Source of the DNA: Afifella marina DSM 2698
GTDB lineage: Bacteria > Pseudomonadota > Alphaproteobacteria > Rhizobiales > Afifellaceae
DNA length: 64,000 nt
Assembly (NCBI RefSeq): GCF_900102695.1
Contig: NZ_FMVW01000002.1
Coordinates: forward strand, 610,160-674,159
Direction: 5' to 3'
Made by a program: the position numbers and the translations under genes. This document shows, in pieces, positions 15,842-24,885 of this stretch (positions are counted from its first letter, which is position 1; each line of letters starts with the position of its first letter). A model generated the notes under the pieces. That model searched no databases. It was not told the origin of the DNA and worked only from the letters and a program-made list of their open reading frames with translations.

Positions 15842-17107
15842 ATGCACAAACTGAAGAGGCATCTCGGCCATAGCGTGGCCGCCGCCGCACTGATCGCGGT
15901 GACGACGAGCAGCATGGCGCATGCAGGCGCATTCGCGCTGCGTGAGCAGAGTGCTTATGGCCAGGGTATGGCCTTTGCCGGCATGGCCGCTGGGGGCAGC
16001 CTGTCGTCGATGTTTTGGAACCCGGCGACATTGAGCGCCGTCATGGGCTTCCAGAGTGAGAGCGTGATTTCCTATATCGCGCCGCGCTCTGATGTCGATG
16101 TTCTCTCGCCATTCCCGCAGAACGAAGGGGATATTGCCGAGAACGCGCCCGTGCCTGCTTCTTATTATGGCTACCGGGTGAACGACAAAATCATCCTCGG
16201 TCTCGGCATCAACGCGCCGTTCGGGCTTGCGACGAAATACGATTACAACTCGCTCGTGCGCACCAGCGGTATCGCGGGAACGACGGAAGTCTTCACGATG
16301 GCGGCCAACCCGGTCGTCGCCTATCAGTTCAACGACTATCTCACCGTCGCCGTCGGCGCAGTCGTGGAATATGCCAATGTCCGTCTGACCGGGCAGGCGC
16401 TTCCTGTCTTCGGTGTCTCCGCACTCGACGATGCGGACGATGTCGGCTTCGGCATCACCGCCGGTATTCAGCTGAAGCCGATGGACGGTACGGAGATCGG
16501 TATCGGTTACCGCTCCCGCATCGATCATGACATCGAAGGACCGCTCGTCACGCAGATCGGTACGTTCGATGTCGAGGCAGACGGCTTCGATCTGCCGGAC
16601 AAAGTGAGTGTGGGTCTGCGCCAGCGCATCATGGACGGTTTCCGTCTGACGGCCGGCATCGAATGGGCGAATTGGAGCCGTTTCGAGACTGTGACGCTGA
16701 GCGGCGCGCCGGCGGCGATCCCGCTGGGCTTCGAATATGAAGACAGCTGGTATTTCGCTCTCGGTGGCGAATACGACGTCAACCCGGACCTGACGGTGCG
16801 TGCCGGTGTGGCACGCGAATTGTCGCCGAACGACAATGCCAACCGCTCCTTCCGCCTGCCGGACAACGATCGCTGGTGGTTCTCCGCCGGTGCGAGCTAC
16901 CAGGCGACCGAGCGTTTCTCCTTCGACGTCGGTTATTCCTACATCACGGCGGACGACACCGATCTCGTTCCGGCGGCCGCCGGAGGCCCGCTTTCCAACG
17001 GACCTTTTGACGGCACCTCGGATGGCTCTGTGCACATCCTGTCGGCGGCTTTGAAGATGAAGTTCGGCGGCCCGCGCACGGAAGAGCCGATCGTCGCCAA
17101 ATACTAA
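15842..17107 (+). CDS. OmpP1/FadL/TodX-type outer-membrane porin
   Basis: 421-aa protein. ATG 15842 follows GGGGGAGGGAGCGA; the open frame runs much further upstream but has no coding look. Signal peptide MHKLKRHLGHSVAAAALIAV, cut near AHA-GAF. The N-terminal GAFALREQSAYGQG and the MFWNPATLSAV motif are typical of FadL, where the N-terminal segment plugs the 14-strand barrel. The rest alternates short hydrophobic strands. It likely moves hydrophobic compounds such as fatty acids or aromatics over the outer membrane. A single-gene unit ended by its own terminator. Confidence 0.88.
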   Translation: MHKLKRHLGHSVAAAALIAVTTSSMAHAGAFALREQSAYGQGMAFAGMAAGGSLSSMFWNPATLSAVMGFQSESVISYIAPRSDVDVLSPFPQNEGDIAENAPVPASYYGYRVNDKIILGLGINAPFGLATKYDYNSLVRTSGIAGTTEVFTMAANPVVAYQFNDYLTVAVGAVVEYANVRLTGQALPVFGVSALDDADDVGFGITAGIQLKPMDGTEIGIGYRSRIDHDIEGPLVTQIGTFDVEADGFDLPDKVSVGLRQRIMDGFRLTAGIEWANWSRFETVTLSGAPAAIPLGFEYEDSWYFALGGEYDVNPDLTVRAGVARELSPNDNANRSFRLPDNDRWWFSAGASYQATERFSFDVGYSYITADDTDLVPAAAGGPLSNGPFDGTSDGSVHILSAALKMKFGGPRTEEPIVAKY

Positions 17108-17133
17108 GACTTCCTAGAAGTCCTGTAATTCGC

Positions 17134-17161
17134 AAGGGGCCGGGTGACCGGCCCCTTTTTT
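17134..17161 (+). terminator. intrinsic terminator after the FadL-like gene
   Basis: AA, GGGGCCGG, loop GTGA, CCGGCCCC, then TTTTTT. It begins 27 bases after the stop codon. Confidence 0.93.
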
Positions 17162-17282
17162 GTGGCTGGTCCTTTCGTGGCGGCGGGTCAAAGCGCAGCT
17201 CTTGCCGAGTATTTCTTCCACTCGGCCGTCGACCTGACCTTCCCCCCGATTTCGTGGATCGAGCGAGGCTGCGTCACCGCGT

Positions 17283-18059
17283 TCAAAAGGCGATCGGGAG
17301 AAGACCTCCGTCGACCCGGAAATTCTGTCCGGTGATGTAACCGGCGTTGGCCGAGCAGAGGAAGGCTGCAAGCTCGCCGAACTCTTCCGGCGTTCCGAAG
17401 CGCCCGGCGGGGATTGCGGCAGCCTCGCGCTTTGCCGCCTCGTCCTCGCTGATCCCGGCCTTTTCGGCCTGCCAGGAGATCCCCGCACGCAGGCGGCCCG
17501 TGTCCATCTTGCCGGGCAGAATGTTGTTGATGGTGACGTTGTGGGGGACGAATTCGCGGCACACTCCGGCAAGGAAGGCCGTCAAACCAGCCCGGGCACC
17601 AGAGGAAAGGTCGAGGCCCGGGATCGGCATCAGCACTGACAGGGAGGTGATGTTGACGATGCGGCCGAAGTCGCGTTCGACCATGCCGTCGGCGACGGCC
17701 TGAATGAGTTCGATCGGTGTCACCATGTTCTGGGTGACGCCCTCCAACATGTCCTCGCGTGTCAGTTCGCGGAAGCCGCGGCGGGGCGGGCCGCCATTGT
17801 TGTTGATCAAAATATCGACCGTCTTTGCCGCGGCAAGGACGCGCTCTTGTCCCTCACGGCTGCCGATATCGGCGGCGACCGCGGTGACGTCGGCGCCCAG
17901 ACGGCGGAGATCGCTTGCCGTTTTCTCCAGGCTCTCCGCGTTGCGGCCATTGATGACGAGCCGGCAACCGGCTTTGGCGAGCGCTTCCGCACACCCTTTC
18001 CCCAGCCCGCGGCTTGAAGCGCATACGACGGCTGTCCTTCCTTCGATGCCGAGATCCAT
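17283..18059 (-). CDS. SDR-family protein with degenerate active site
   Basis: 258-aa Rossmann-fold protein. The start follows CATAGGAGAACGCC. The cofactor motif near 10-18 reads CASSRGLGKG instead of TGxxxGIG, NNNGGPP is the NNAG equivalent, and NITSLSV precedes the catalytic region. Where SDRs have YxxxK this protein reads LSSGARAGLTAF, placing Ser at the Tyr position and Arg at the Lys position. The C-terminal GRFGTPEEFGEL and ITGQNFRVDGG are standard. It matches the BKR-like subgroup that lacks the usual tetrad, so reductase activity should not be assumed. Solitary gene. Confidence 0.85.
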   Translation of the reverse strand: MDLGIEGRTAVVCASSRGLGKGCAEALAKAGCRLVINGRNAESLEKTASDLRRLGADVTAVAADIGSREGQERVLAAAKTVDILINNNGGPPRRGFRELTREDMLEGVTQNMVTPIELIQAVADGMVERDFGRIVNITSLSVLMPIPGLDLSSGARAGLTAFLAGVCREFVPHNVTINNILPGKMDTGRLRAGISWQAEKAGISEDEAAKREAAAIPAGRFGTPEEFGELAAFLCSANAGYITGQNFRVDGGLLPIAF

Positions 18060-18194
18060 GGCGTTCTCCTATGTTTGTTGACGTTTTCTAGGGGAGGCGG
18101 CTTTTCATTCCAGCGCGGGACGCCCTGCCGCAGCTTTGCGTCGGCCGATGTCACACAACTGATACCTGAATCGGGTTTTTCATGCTTGAAAGAC

Positions 18195-19010
18195 ATGGGA
18201 AGCACGGCGATGGCTCCGCCAAATCATTTCCGGACATTGTTTCTATCTGACATTCATCTCGGCACGCGCGGGTGCCAGGCCGAGCTGTTGTTGGAGTTTC
18301 TGAAGGTGCATGACGCCGAGACGATTTATCTCGTCGGAGATATCGTTGACGGCTGGCGTCTGCGCCGGGGCTGGTACTGGCCTCAATACCACAACGACGT
18401 GGTGCAGAAGCTTCTGCGCAAAGGCCGCAAGGGTGCCAAGCTTGTCTATATTCCGGGCAACCATGACGAATTCCTGCGCGGTTATCTCGGCAGCCATTTC
18501 GGCGGCATCGAAGTGTGTGACAGCGTCATCCACGAGACGGCCGACGGGCGCCGCTTCCTGATCATTCATGGCGACCAGTTCGACGTCGTCGTGCGCCACG
18601 CCAGATGGCTCGCGTTCCTGGGCGACTGGGCCTATGTCACGGCTCTCGGCGTCAACACCTATGTCAATCAGCTGCGGCGTGCTCTCGGCTTCTCATACTG
18701 GTCGCTGTCGGCCTGGGCGAAGCTGAAGGTCAAGAACGCCGTGAACTTCATCGGGGCGTTCGAAGAAGCGCTTTCGGCGGAGGCACAGCGCCAGGGGGCC
18801 GACGGGGTCGTGTGCGGGCATATCCATCATGCGGCCATCCGCGACGACAACAATGGCATCAAATACGTCAATTGCGGCGACTGGGTCGAAAGCTGCACAG
18901 CGGTTGCCGAGCATCACGACGGGCGGATGGAGATCATCCGCTGGTCGGAGATCATGCGGGCCGCCCCTTTAAACGAGCCGCATCACGCTCCGACACCGGT
19001 TGCTGCCTGA
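18195..19010 (+). CDS. LpxH-like metallophosphoesterase (UDP-2,3-diacylglucosamine diphosphatase family)
   Basis: About 271 aa; start is ATG 18195 or 18210, both with weak ribosome sites. Calcineurin-type metal motifs are intact: FLSDIHLG (D-x-H), VGDIVDGW (GD), YIPGNHDEF (GNHD), IHGDQFD (H) and CGHIHHA (GHxH). The family hydrolyses nucleotide-sugar lipid or related diphosphates during lipid A or glycolipid synthesis; the exact substrate is not fixed. A glycosyltransferase gene begins 10 bases after the stop, and the pair likely acts in one envelope glycolipid pathway. Confidence 0.87.
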   Translation: MGSTAMAPPNHFRTLFLSDIHLGTRGCQAELLLEFLKVHDAETIYLVGDIVDGWRLRRGWYWPQYHNDVVQKLLRKGRKGAKLVYIPGNHDEFLRGYLGSHFGGIEVCDSVIHETADGRRFLIIHGDQFDVVVRHARWLAFLGDWAYVTALGVNTYVNQLRRALGFSYWSLSAWAKLKVKNAVNFIGAFEEALSAEAQRQGADGVVCGHIHHAAIRDDNNGIKYVNCGDWVESCTAVAEHHDGRMEIIRWSEIMRAAPLNEPHHAPTPVAA

Positions 19011-19020
19011 GCATGACCCT

Positions 19021-20043
19021 ATGAGGCTTGTCATCGTAACCGACGCCTGGTTTCCCCAGGTCAACGGGGTTGTGCGCTCGCTCAAACGGGTTGTCGACAT
19101 TCTGAGCGAGGGCGGGGACGAGGTCACCGTGATCGCGCCGGAGCGCTTCTCCACACTGCCGATGCCGACCTATCCGGACATCCGTCTTTCCGTGACGACG
19201 AAGACGCGTGTCGGCCGCATGATCGAAGCGGCGCGGCCCGATTGCATTCATATCGCCACCGAAGGTCCGCTCGGCTTCCTGGCCCGACGCCATTGCCTGA
19301 AGACGGGGCAGCGTTTCACCACGAGCTATCATACCAAGTTTCCGGAATATGTGCGGGCGCGGGCGCCCGTGCCGCTCGGCGCGCTCTACGGGATGATGCG
19401 CTGGTTCCATAACGCCGCCGCCGGCTGCATGGTCGCCACCCCCTCTCTCGAGGCTGAGCTCACCGCACGCGGCTTTCACAATCTCATGCGCTGGTCGCGC
19501 GGGGTCGATTCCCATCTCTTTCATCCGCGCCCGGGGGCCGACCTCGGATTGCCGCGTCCGGTGTTTTTGAATGTCGGCCGCGTCGCCGTGGAAAAGAACC
19601 TCGCAGCGTTCACCTCGCTCGACCTGCCCGGCTCCAAGGTCGTGGTCGGCGATGGGCCGGCCCTTGCCGATCTGAAGGCGCGCCATCCGGACGTGCATTT
19701 TCTTGGCGCCATGGAAGGCGAGGAACTCGCTCATGCCTATGCGGCCGCGGACGTGTTCGTCTTCCCGAGCCTGACAGACACGTTCGGCAACGTGCTCTTG
19801 GAAGCGCTCGCCTCCGGTTTGCCGGTGGCGGCATTTCCCGTCACCGGTCCAAACGACGTGATCGTGGAACCGGAGATCGGGGCTTTGAGCGAGGATCTGC
19901 GGGCTGCGGCGCTTCAGTGCCTCGATCTTTCGGGAGAGGCGGCGCGCGCTTACGCAACGCGTTTCAGCTGGGATGCGAGCGTGCAAGAATTTCGCGAGAA
20001 CCTCGTCAAAGCACAGGGGCCCAACTGCCAGCTCGCCGCGTGA
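19021..20043 (+). CDS. GT4 family glycosyltransferase (mannosyltransferase-like)
   Basis: 340-aa GT-B fold enzyme. N-terminal domain starts RLVIVTDAWFPQVNGVVRSL, the donor-domain landmarks are NVGRVAVEKNLAAF, FVFPSLTDTFGNVLLEALAS and GLPVAAFPVTGPNDV, with the conserved EX7E-type pair (DTFGNVLLEALA). Sequence type matches diacylglycerol or phosphatidylinositol glycosyltransferases. It is read right after the LpxH-like gene with a 10-base gap. Acceptor unknown. Confidence 0.87.
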   Translation: MRLVIVTDAWFPQVNGVVRSLKRVVDILSEGGDEVTVIAPERFSTLPMPTYPDIRLSVTTKTRVGRMIEAARPDCIHIATEGPLGFLARRHCLKTGQRFTTSYHTKFPEYVRARAPVPLGALYGMMRWFHNAAAGCMVATPSLEAELTARGFHNLMRWSRGVDSHLFHPRPGADLGLPRPVFLNVGRVAVEKNLAAFTSLDLPGSKVVVGDGPALADLKARHPDVHFLGAMEGEELAHAYAAADVFVFPSLTDTFGNVLLEALASGLPVAAFPVTGPNDVIVEPEIGALSEDLRAAALQCLDLSGEAARAYATRFSWDASVQEFRENLVKAQGPNCQLAA

Positions 20044-20114
20044 AGCCGCAAAATCGCGGATACGAGACTTTTCTACCTCTTCAAAGAGGACGAAAAAGGC
20101 CTTAAGGGCGATCC

Positions 20115-21104
20115 ATGACCCTGCCGGTTTCCCTCAACGATATCGAGGCTGCTGCCACTCGCCTGCAAGGGCGTGCCATGCGGACGCCTCTCATTGCTGC
20201 GCCAGCTCTGTCGGAGCAATTTGCCGCCCGCGTCTTCTTGAAACCGGAATGCATGCAGCGGACCGGCTCCTTCAAATTTCGCGGCGCATATAACGCGCTG
20301 ATGGCGGCGGGTGATGCCGCTGCGGGTGGTGTGGTCGGCTGTTCGTCGGGCAACCACGCCCAGGGTGTCGCGGAGGCGGCGCGTCTCGCAGGCGTTCCGG
20401 CAACGATCGTCATGCCGGAAGACGCGCCGGTGGTGAAGGTCAATCGCACGCGCGCGGCTGGGGCTCGCATCATCACCTACGATCGTGCGAGCGAAGACCG
20501 CGAGGAAGTGCTTGCGGATGTCATTCGTCGTGAGGGCGGGTTCCTCATCCACCCCTATAACGACACCAAGGTCATCGCCGGGCAGGGGACGATCGGGCTC
20601 GAGATCGTTTCCGAACTTGCCAATATGCGGCTCGTCCCAGACGTCGTCATGATGCCCTGCAGTGGTGGCGGACTTGCGGCCGGCGTCTCGCTCGCGGTCA
20701 CCGAGCGCGCACGGAACTGCCGCGTCCTTGCGATGGAGCCAGAAGGCTTCGACGATTATGGCCGGTCTCTGGCGGCCGACCAGATCGTCAGAAACGAGCG
20801 AACCAGCGGCTCGGTCTGCGACGCGTTGCTGGCGCCCGCGCCCGGGGAGATCGGCTTCGCCATCAATCGCGAGCGATTGTCCGGGACGCGCACCGTGAGC
20901 GACGATGCGGCGCTCAATGCCATCGCCTTTGCCTATGAGCGCTTTCGGCTGGTGTTAGAGCCGGGGGGCGCGCTCGCCCTTGCCGCGCTGCTTTCAGGTT
21001 CGGTCGATGTGCGCGGTACGGTCGTCGTGCTGGTTCTTTCCGGCGGCAATGTCGACGATGCCGTCCTGGCACAAGCACTCGCCCGTTATCGCTCGGCAGC
21101 TTAG
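20115..21104 (+). CDS. PLP-dependent threonine/serine dehydratase
   Basis: 329-aa fold-type II PLP enzyme. Schiff-base Lys is in RTGSFKFRGAYNAL (about residue 53), the phosphate loop is CSGGGLAAG and the asparagine loop SSGNHAQGVAEAA is present. It has no C-terminal ACT regulatory domain, so it fits the short catabolic type (TdcB, or racemase-like) and not biosynthetic IlvA. It deaminates threonine or serine to a 2-oxoacid plus ammonia. The stop codon overlaps the end of a convergent gene by 4 bases. Confidence 0.9.
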   Translation: MTLPVSLNDIEAAATRLQGRAMRTPLIAAPALSEQFAARVFLKPECMQRTGSFKFRGAYNALMAAGDAAAGGVVGCSSGNHAQGVAEAARLAGVPATIVMPEDAPVVKVNRTRAAGARIITYDRASEDREEVLADVIRREGGFLIHPYNDTKVIAGQGTIGLEIVSELANMRLVPDVVMMPCSGGGLAAGVSLAVTERARNCRVLAMEPEGFDDYGRSLAADQIVRNERTSGSVCDALLAPAPGEIGFAINRERLSGTRTVSDDAALNAIAFAYERFRLVLEPGGALALAALLSGSVDVRGTVVVLVLSGGNVDDAVLAQALARYRSAA

Positions 21105-21529
21105 TGGTTTTCCTCCGAGGTGCGGTCACGGTCGTCCCGGCTTTCCTCCGAAGCGGCGCCGAAGGGGCGGAACTGCTTCAGTCGCTCAAGGATATCCGCC
21201 GTCTGTCCGGCGGTTGCGGCGGCATCGGGGGCCGCATCATGCAGGCCCGCGGCGAGCACCATCAGATCCTGACGCGCCCGTCCCGGCGGGACGTCTCCGG
21301 CAATTCGTGTCAATTCGCGCGCAATCTGGCTCGGCTTCAACTGGGTGCGCAGCGTGCTGACATTCGTCGCAAGCCGCGTCATCGCCGCCATCAGCGAGCG
21401 GGTTTCGGTGCGCCGCGAACGGCGCACATATTCGTCAAGGAAAGCGCGTCCCTTGGACGTACTGGTCAGTGCCGACAGCATCGTCTCGTACTCGATGTCC
21501 GTCAGGCCCTTTTCGATCAGGCGCGCCAT
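21101..21529 (-). CDS. conserved hypothetical alpha-helical protein
   Basis: 142 aa from ATG 21529, preceded by AGAGGAAAAGGC. Sequence looks fully helical: IEKGLTDIEYETMLSALTST, RAFLDEYVRRSRRTETRSLM, QIARELTRIAGDVPPGRARQ, ending in an acidic/Arg-rich tail (EESRDDRDRTSEENH). No motif or domain recognised. It is convergent with the dehydratase (4-base overlap) and divergent from an MFS gene. The ribosome site and codon use support a real gene, but its function is unknown. Confidence 0.6.
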   Translation of the reverse strand: MARLIEKGLTDIEYETMLSALTSTSKGRAFLDEYVRRSRRTETRSLMAAMTRLATNVSTLRTQLKPSQIARELTRIAGDVPPGRARQDLMVLAAGLHDAAPDAAATAGQTADILERLKQFRPFGAASEESRDDRDRTSEENH

Positions 21530-21573
21530 GCCTTTTCCTCTTCCAGAACGCGATCGCGTTGACGGGTCCGAAG

Positions 21574-22755
21574 ATGGACCGGAAGAGCTTAGAAAGAGCT
21601 AATGACGACGGCAAGCACCGTGCAAGACGCCTTTTCGGACTGAAGAGCGCAGGCTTCCTCGCGGCCGTCTTCTTCGCTCTCGGCGTCTATCTGCCGTTCT
21701 TTCCGGTGTGGCTCGAAGCGCAGGGGCTTTCCGACGGACAGATCGGCGTGGCCGTTGCTTTGCCGTTGCTGGTGCGTGCGGTCCTGAGCGGGACGCTCGC
21801 CGCGGCCGCCGACCGTCTCGGCGAATTGCGGGTCGCCGCGGCGCTTTATGCCGGCATCGCCAGCCTCATCTTCTTCGCCCTCAACTTCGCCGGTGGTGCC
21901 GCAGCGCTGCTTTTGATCTCCTCTGCCGCACTCATCTTCTGGAACGCGCTCGTGCCTTTGGGGGATGCCGTGGCGCTCACCGGCGTGCGCCGGCACGGCA
22001 ACGATTATGGGCGCATCCGGTTGTGGGGGTCGGTCGCGTTCATCGTCGGCAATTTCGCCGCCGGTCAGATCATTTCGAGCGTCTCGGTAGATGCCGTCTA
22101 CGGGCTGCAGCTCGCCGCCTTCGCTTTCGGGATCGTTGCCGCGCTGTCCTTGCCGCTTGTCGGGCGGGCTGCAAAGCTTGCCAAGGACGGCGGCCTGATC
22201 GCTTTCCCACGGGACCGGCGGCTCGTTCTGACCATCGCTGCGGCCAGCCTCGTGACGGGCAGCCACGGCGCCTATTACGCTTTCGGCAGCCTTTATTGGC
22301 GCTCGCTCGGCTTTTCCGACCTCGTCATCGCGGCCCTCTGGTCGCTCGGTGTGGTCATCGAAATCGCGTTGTTCTGGTTCGCAAGGCATTTCGTCGGCTG
22401 GGGCGCGCGACGTTTCCTCATTGCAGGCGCCACGGGGGCGATGCTGCGGTGGTCGCTCTTCGCCTTCGCAACCGACGTCTCATGGGCCTTCGTGTTGCAG
22501 GTCCTGCATGGCCTCACCTTCGCGGCCACCCATCTCGGTGCGATGATGGCGCTCGCCGCAGTCGCCGAGGCGGGGCACACGGCGAGGCTTCAGGCCGCCT
22601 ACCAGCTGAGCGCCGGGCTGGTGATCGGCAGCGGCACCCTGGCAGCCGGAATGCTCTACGGCATCGCGCCGTCGCTGCCGTTCCTGCTGATGGCCGCGTT
22701 CGGCGCCTGCGCACTTGCGATTGCATGGCGCCTTCCGCGCGGCCTCAAAGCCTAG
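21574..22755 (+). CDS. MFS transporter (HcaT/MFS_1-like)
   Basis: 393 aa with 12 predicted TM segments. The ATG at 21574 is the first in-frame start that gives a normal N-terminus; no strong ribosome site is seen. Features: GVYLPFFPVWLEAQGLSDGQ near the first helix, GRIRLWGSVAFIVGNFAAG, and GLTFAATHLGAMMAL in the second half, as in the phenylpropionate permease-like subfamily. Substrate unknown. It is convergent with dgcA, 28 bases apart. Confidence 0.82.
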   Translation: MDRKSLERANDDGKHRARRLFGLKSAGFLAAVFFALGVYLPFFPVWLEAQGLSDGQIGVAVALPLLVRAVLSGTLAAAADRLGELRVAAALYAGIASLIFFALNFAGGAAALLLISSAALIFWNALVPLGDAVALTGVRRHGNDYGRIRLWGSVAFIVGNFAAGQIISSVSVDAVYGLQLAAFAFGIVAALSLPLVGRAAKLAKDGGLIAFPRDRRLVLTIAAASLVTGSHGAYYAFGSLYWRSLGFSDLVIAALWSLGVVIEIALFWFARHFVGWGARRFLIAGATGAMLRWSLFAFATDVSWAFVLQVLHGLTFAATHLGAMMALAAVAEAGHTARLQAAYQLSAGLVIGSGTLAAGMLYGIAPSLPFLLMAAFGACALAIAWRLPRGLKA

Positions 22756-22782
22756 AGCAATCTCTCGGAGCTTTCTGAAGGC

Positions 22783-23757
22783 TCAGCCCCAGAGCTGCGG
22801 CGTCGGGGGTTCGACCAGCGAGCCCACATAAACGAGGCCGGGCTGGCGATCGCGTGCCAGGAGGAGAGGGCCGTCGAGGTCGACGACGTCGGCATCCTGA
22901 GCCAGGATGACGGCCGGCGCCATCGCAAGAGACGTGCCCACCATGCAGCCGATCATGATCAGATAGCCGCGCCGGCGCGCCTCGCGGACGAGCTCCAGCG
23001 CTTCGGTCAGGCCTCCGGCCTTGTCGAGCTTGACGTTGACGGCATCGTACTTGCCGGTGAGGCCGTCGAGATCGGCGAGCGTGTGAAGGCTCTCGTCGGC
23101 GCAGATGGGCGCCACATGCGGCATCTCCCGCAGCATCTCGTCTTCGCCGGCCGGAAGCGGCTGCTCGATCAGCTGAACGTGAGATTCCGCGCAGGCGCGC
23201 ATGTTTTCGAGGATGTTGTGCTCGCTCCACGATTCGTTGGCATCGACGATGAGCGGCACACGCGGCATCGCCGCCCGGACGGCGCGCACGCGCTCCGCAT
23301 CGCCTTCTCCGCCGAGCTTCAGCTTGAGCACGTGATTGTGACCCGCACGGTGAGCCGCGCTTGCCATGTCGCTCGGGCTGCCGAGCGAGATGGTGTAGGC
23401 GGTCTCGAGCGGGCGGGCGACCATGTGGCCGCAGCGGTCCGCGGCAGACGTGCCGTCGCGCTTGGCTTCGAGGTCCCAGAGGGCGCAATCGATCGCGTTG
23501 CGTGCGGCACCGGCCGGCAGCCGCTGTCTCAGCGTTTCGCGGTCGAGCCCGTCGAGGTCGACGCCGCGGATCTGCTCCGCGACGCTTTCAACCGTTTCCC
23601 CATAGCGCGGATAGGGGACGCATTCTCCCCGCCCGGTATGGGGGCCGTCCTTCAGACGCGCGACGATGACCTTCGCCTCGGTGCGCGACCCGCGCGAGAT
23701 CGTGAAACTGCCGGCGATCGGCCAGGATTCCACGTCGAGATCGAGCGACAGACTCAT
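22783..23757 (-). CDS. dgcA: dipeptide epimerase-like D-glutamate catabolism enzyme DgcA
   Basis: 324-aa enolase-superfamily protein of the muconate-lactonising/Ala-Glu epimerase branch. Key residues: KLKLGG holds the catalytic Lys pair, LIVDANESW and LIEQPLPA hold metal ligands, ICADES another, NVKLDKAGG the second Lys, and GCMVGTSLAMAPA the C-terminal loop. In marine and rhizobial bacteria the DgcN-DgcA pair converts D-glutamate to L-glutamate through the N-acetyl form. Its start overlaps the dgcN stop by 4 bases (ATGA). Confidence 0.85.
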   Translation of the reverse strand: MSLSLDLDVESWPIAGSFTISRGSRTEAKVIVARLKDGPHTGRGECVPYPRYGETVESVAEQIRGVDLDGLDRETLRQRLPAGAARNAIDCALWDLEAKRDGTSAADRCGHMVARPLETAYTISLGSPSDMASAAHRAGHNHVLKLKLGGEGDAERVRAVRAAMPRVPLIVDANESWSEHNILENMRACAESHVQLIEQPLPAGEDEMLREMPHVAPICADESLHTLADLDGLTGKYDAVNVKLDKAGGLTEALELVREARRRGYLIMIGCMVGTSLAMAPAVILAQDADVVDLDGPLLLARDRQPGLVYVGSLVEPPTPQLWG

Positions 23758-24761
23758 GCCACGAACTCTTTGAGAAGGCGGTCCACGAGTTTGGCGACGC
23801 CGGTGCGGATCGGATCGCAGGCCGGCAGCCCGTAGCGTTCTTCCGCCTCTGCGAGACAGGCTTTCGCCTCGTCGTCAGAGAGCGCCTGCGTGTTGATCGA
23901 GATGCCGAGCGGCGCGATCGCTGGATTGGTGAGACGCCCGAGCCGCATTGTCTCTTCAATCACCGCCTCGATCGTGGAAATCGGCGTTTCGACGTTGCGC
24001 ATCTTGGTGCGCGTCGGCTCGTGGCAGACGACGAAGACGTCCGGCTGGGCGCCGTGCAGAAGACCGAGGCTGACACCGGCGAAGGAGGGATGGAAGAGCG
24101 AGCCCTGGCCCTCGACGATCTGCCAGTGGTCCGGCTCGGTCGCGGGCGACAGCCATTCAGCCGCCCCGGAGATGAAATCGGCGACGACGGCGTCGATCGC
24201 AACGCCACTGCCGGAAATCATGACGCCGGTCTGGCCGGTTGCGCAGAAGGTCGAGTTGACGCCGCGTCCGTTGAGCTCGCGATCGATGGCGAGCGCTGCG
24301 TATTTCTTGCCGACCGAGCAGTCGGTGCCGACGGTCAAGAGCCGCTTGCCCGGACGCTTGGTGCCCTTGCCGGTGGCGAAGCGGCGATCGGCGTGACGCG
24401 TGTCGTGGAGCTTGACGCCCTTGCGTTCAGCGGCCTCTCGGATCGCGTCGACGGACGCAAGCCGCACATGCAGGCCGCTCGCGATATCCATTCCGGCTTC
24501 GATCGCCTCGACGATCGTCGACGTCCAATGCTCCGGTAACACACCGCCAGGGTTGACGGCGCCGATGATGAGAGTGCGGGCGCCAGCTTCGGTCGCCTCG
24601 GCAATCGTCATATCCTTCAGACCCGTATCGGCCTGGCAGCCGGGGAGACGCAGCTGACCGACACACCATTCTCGGCTCCAGTCGACGACGCCATAGGCCG
24701 TCTTGGCCGCGAGCTTGTCCGGAACATCGCCGAGGAAAATAAGATAAGGACGCTCAATCAT
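23754..24761 (-). CDS. dgcN: DgcN family N-acyltransferase (DUF1611)
   Basis: 335 aa with an N-terminal dehydrogenase-like domain (YLIFLGDVPDKLAAKTAYGV, TLIIGAVNPGGVLP) and a P-loop C-terminal domain (LTVGTDCSVGKKYAALAI). This layout defines DgcN, which acetylates D-glutamate before epimerisation by DgcA. It is first of the two-gene operon; the ATG at 24761 has only a weak ribosome site. The pair lets the cell use D-glutamate from peptidoglycan or seawater as carbon and nitrogen. Confidence 0.85.
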   Translation of the reverse strand: MIERPYLIFLGDVPDKLAAKTAYGVVDWSREWCVGQLRLPGCQADTGLKDMTIAEATEAGARTLIIGAVNPGGVLPEHWTSTIVEAIEAGMDIASGLHVRLASVDAIREAAERKGVKLHDTRHADRRFATGKGTKRPGKRLLTVGTDCSVGKKYAALAIDRELNGRGVNSTFCATGQTGVMISGSGVAIDAVVADFISGAAEWLSPATEPDHWQIVEGQGSLFHPSFAGVSLGLLHGAQPDVFVVCHEPTRTKMRNVETPISTIEAVIEETMRLGRLTNPAIAPLGISINTQALSDDEAKACLAEAEERYGLPACDPIRTGVAKLVDRLLKEFVA

Positions 24762-24885
24762 TTGAAATGTGTGGCCTCGTTGCGCTTGTGATGCCCAGTC
24801 GGTGCGGGCAAAGTCCGCCCGATGAAGGCCGCACCGTTAGCACGCTGCAAGGGCAGCGTCAGCTGTTGTTACGTCACGTGAGGTT

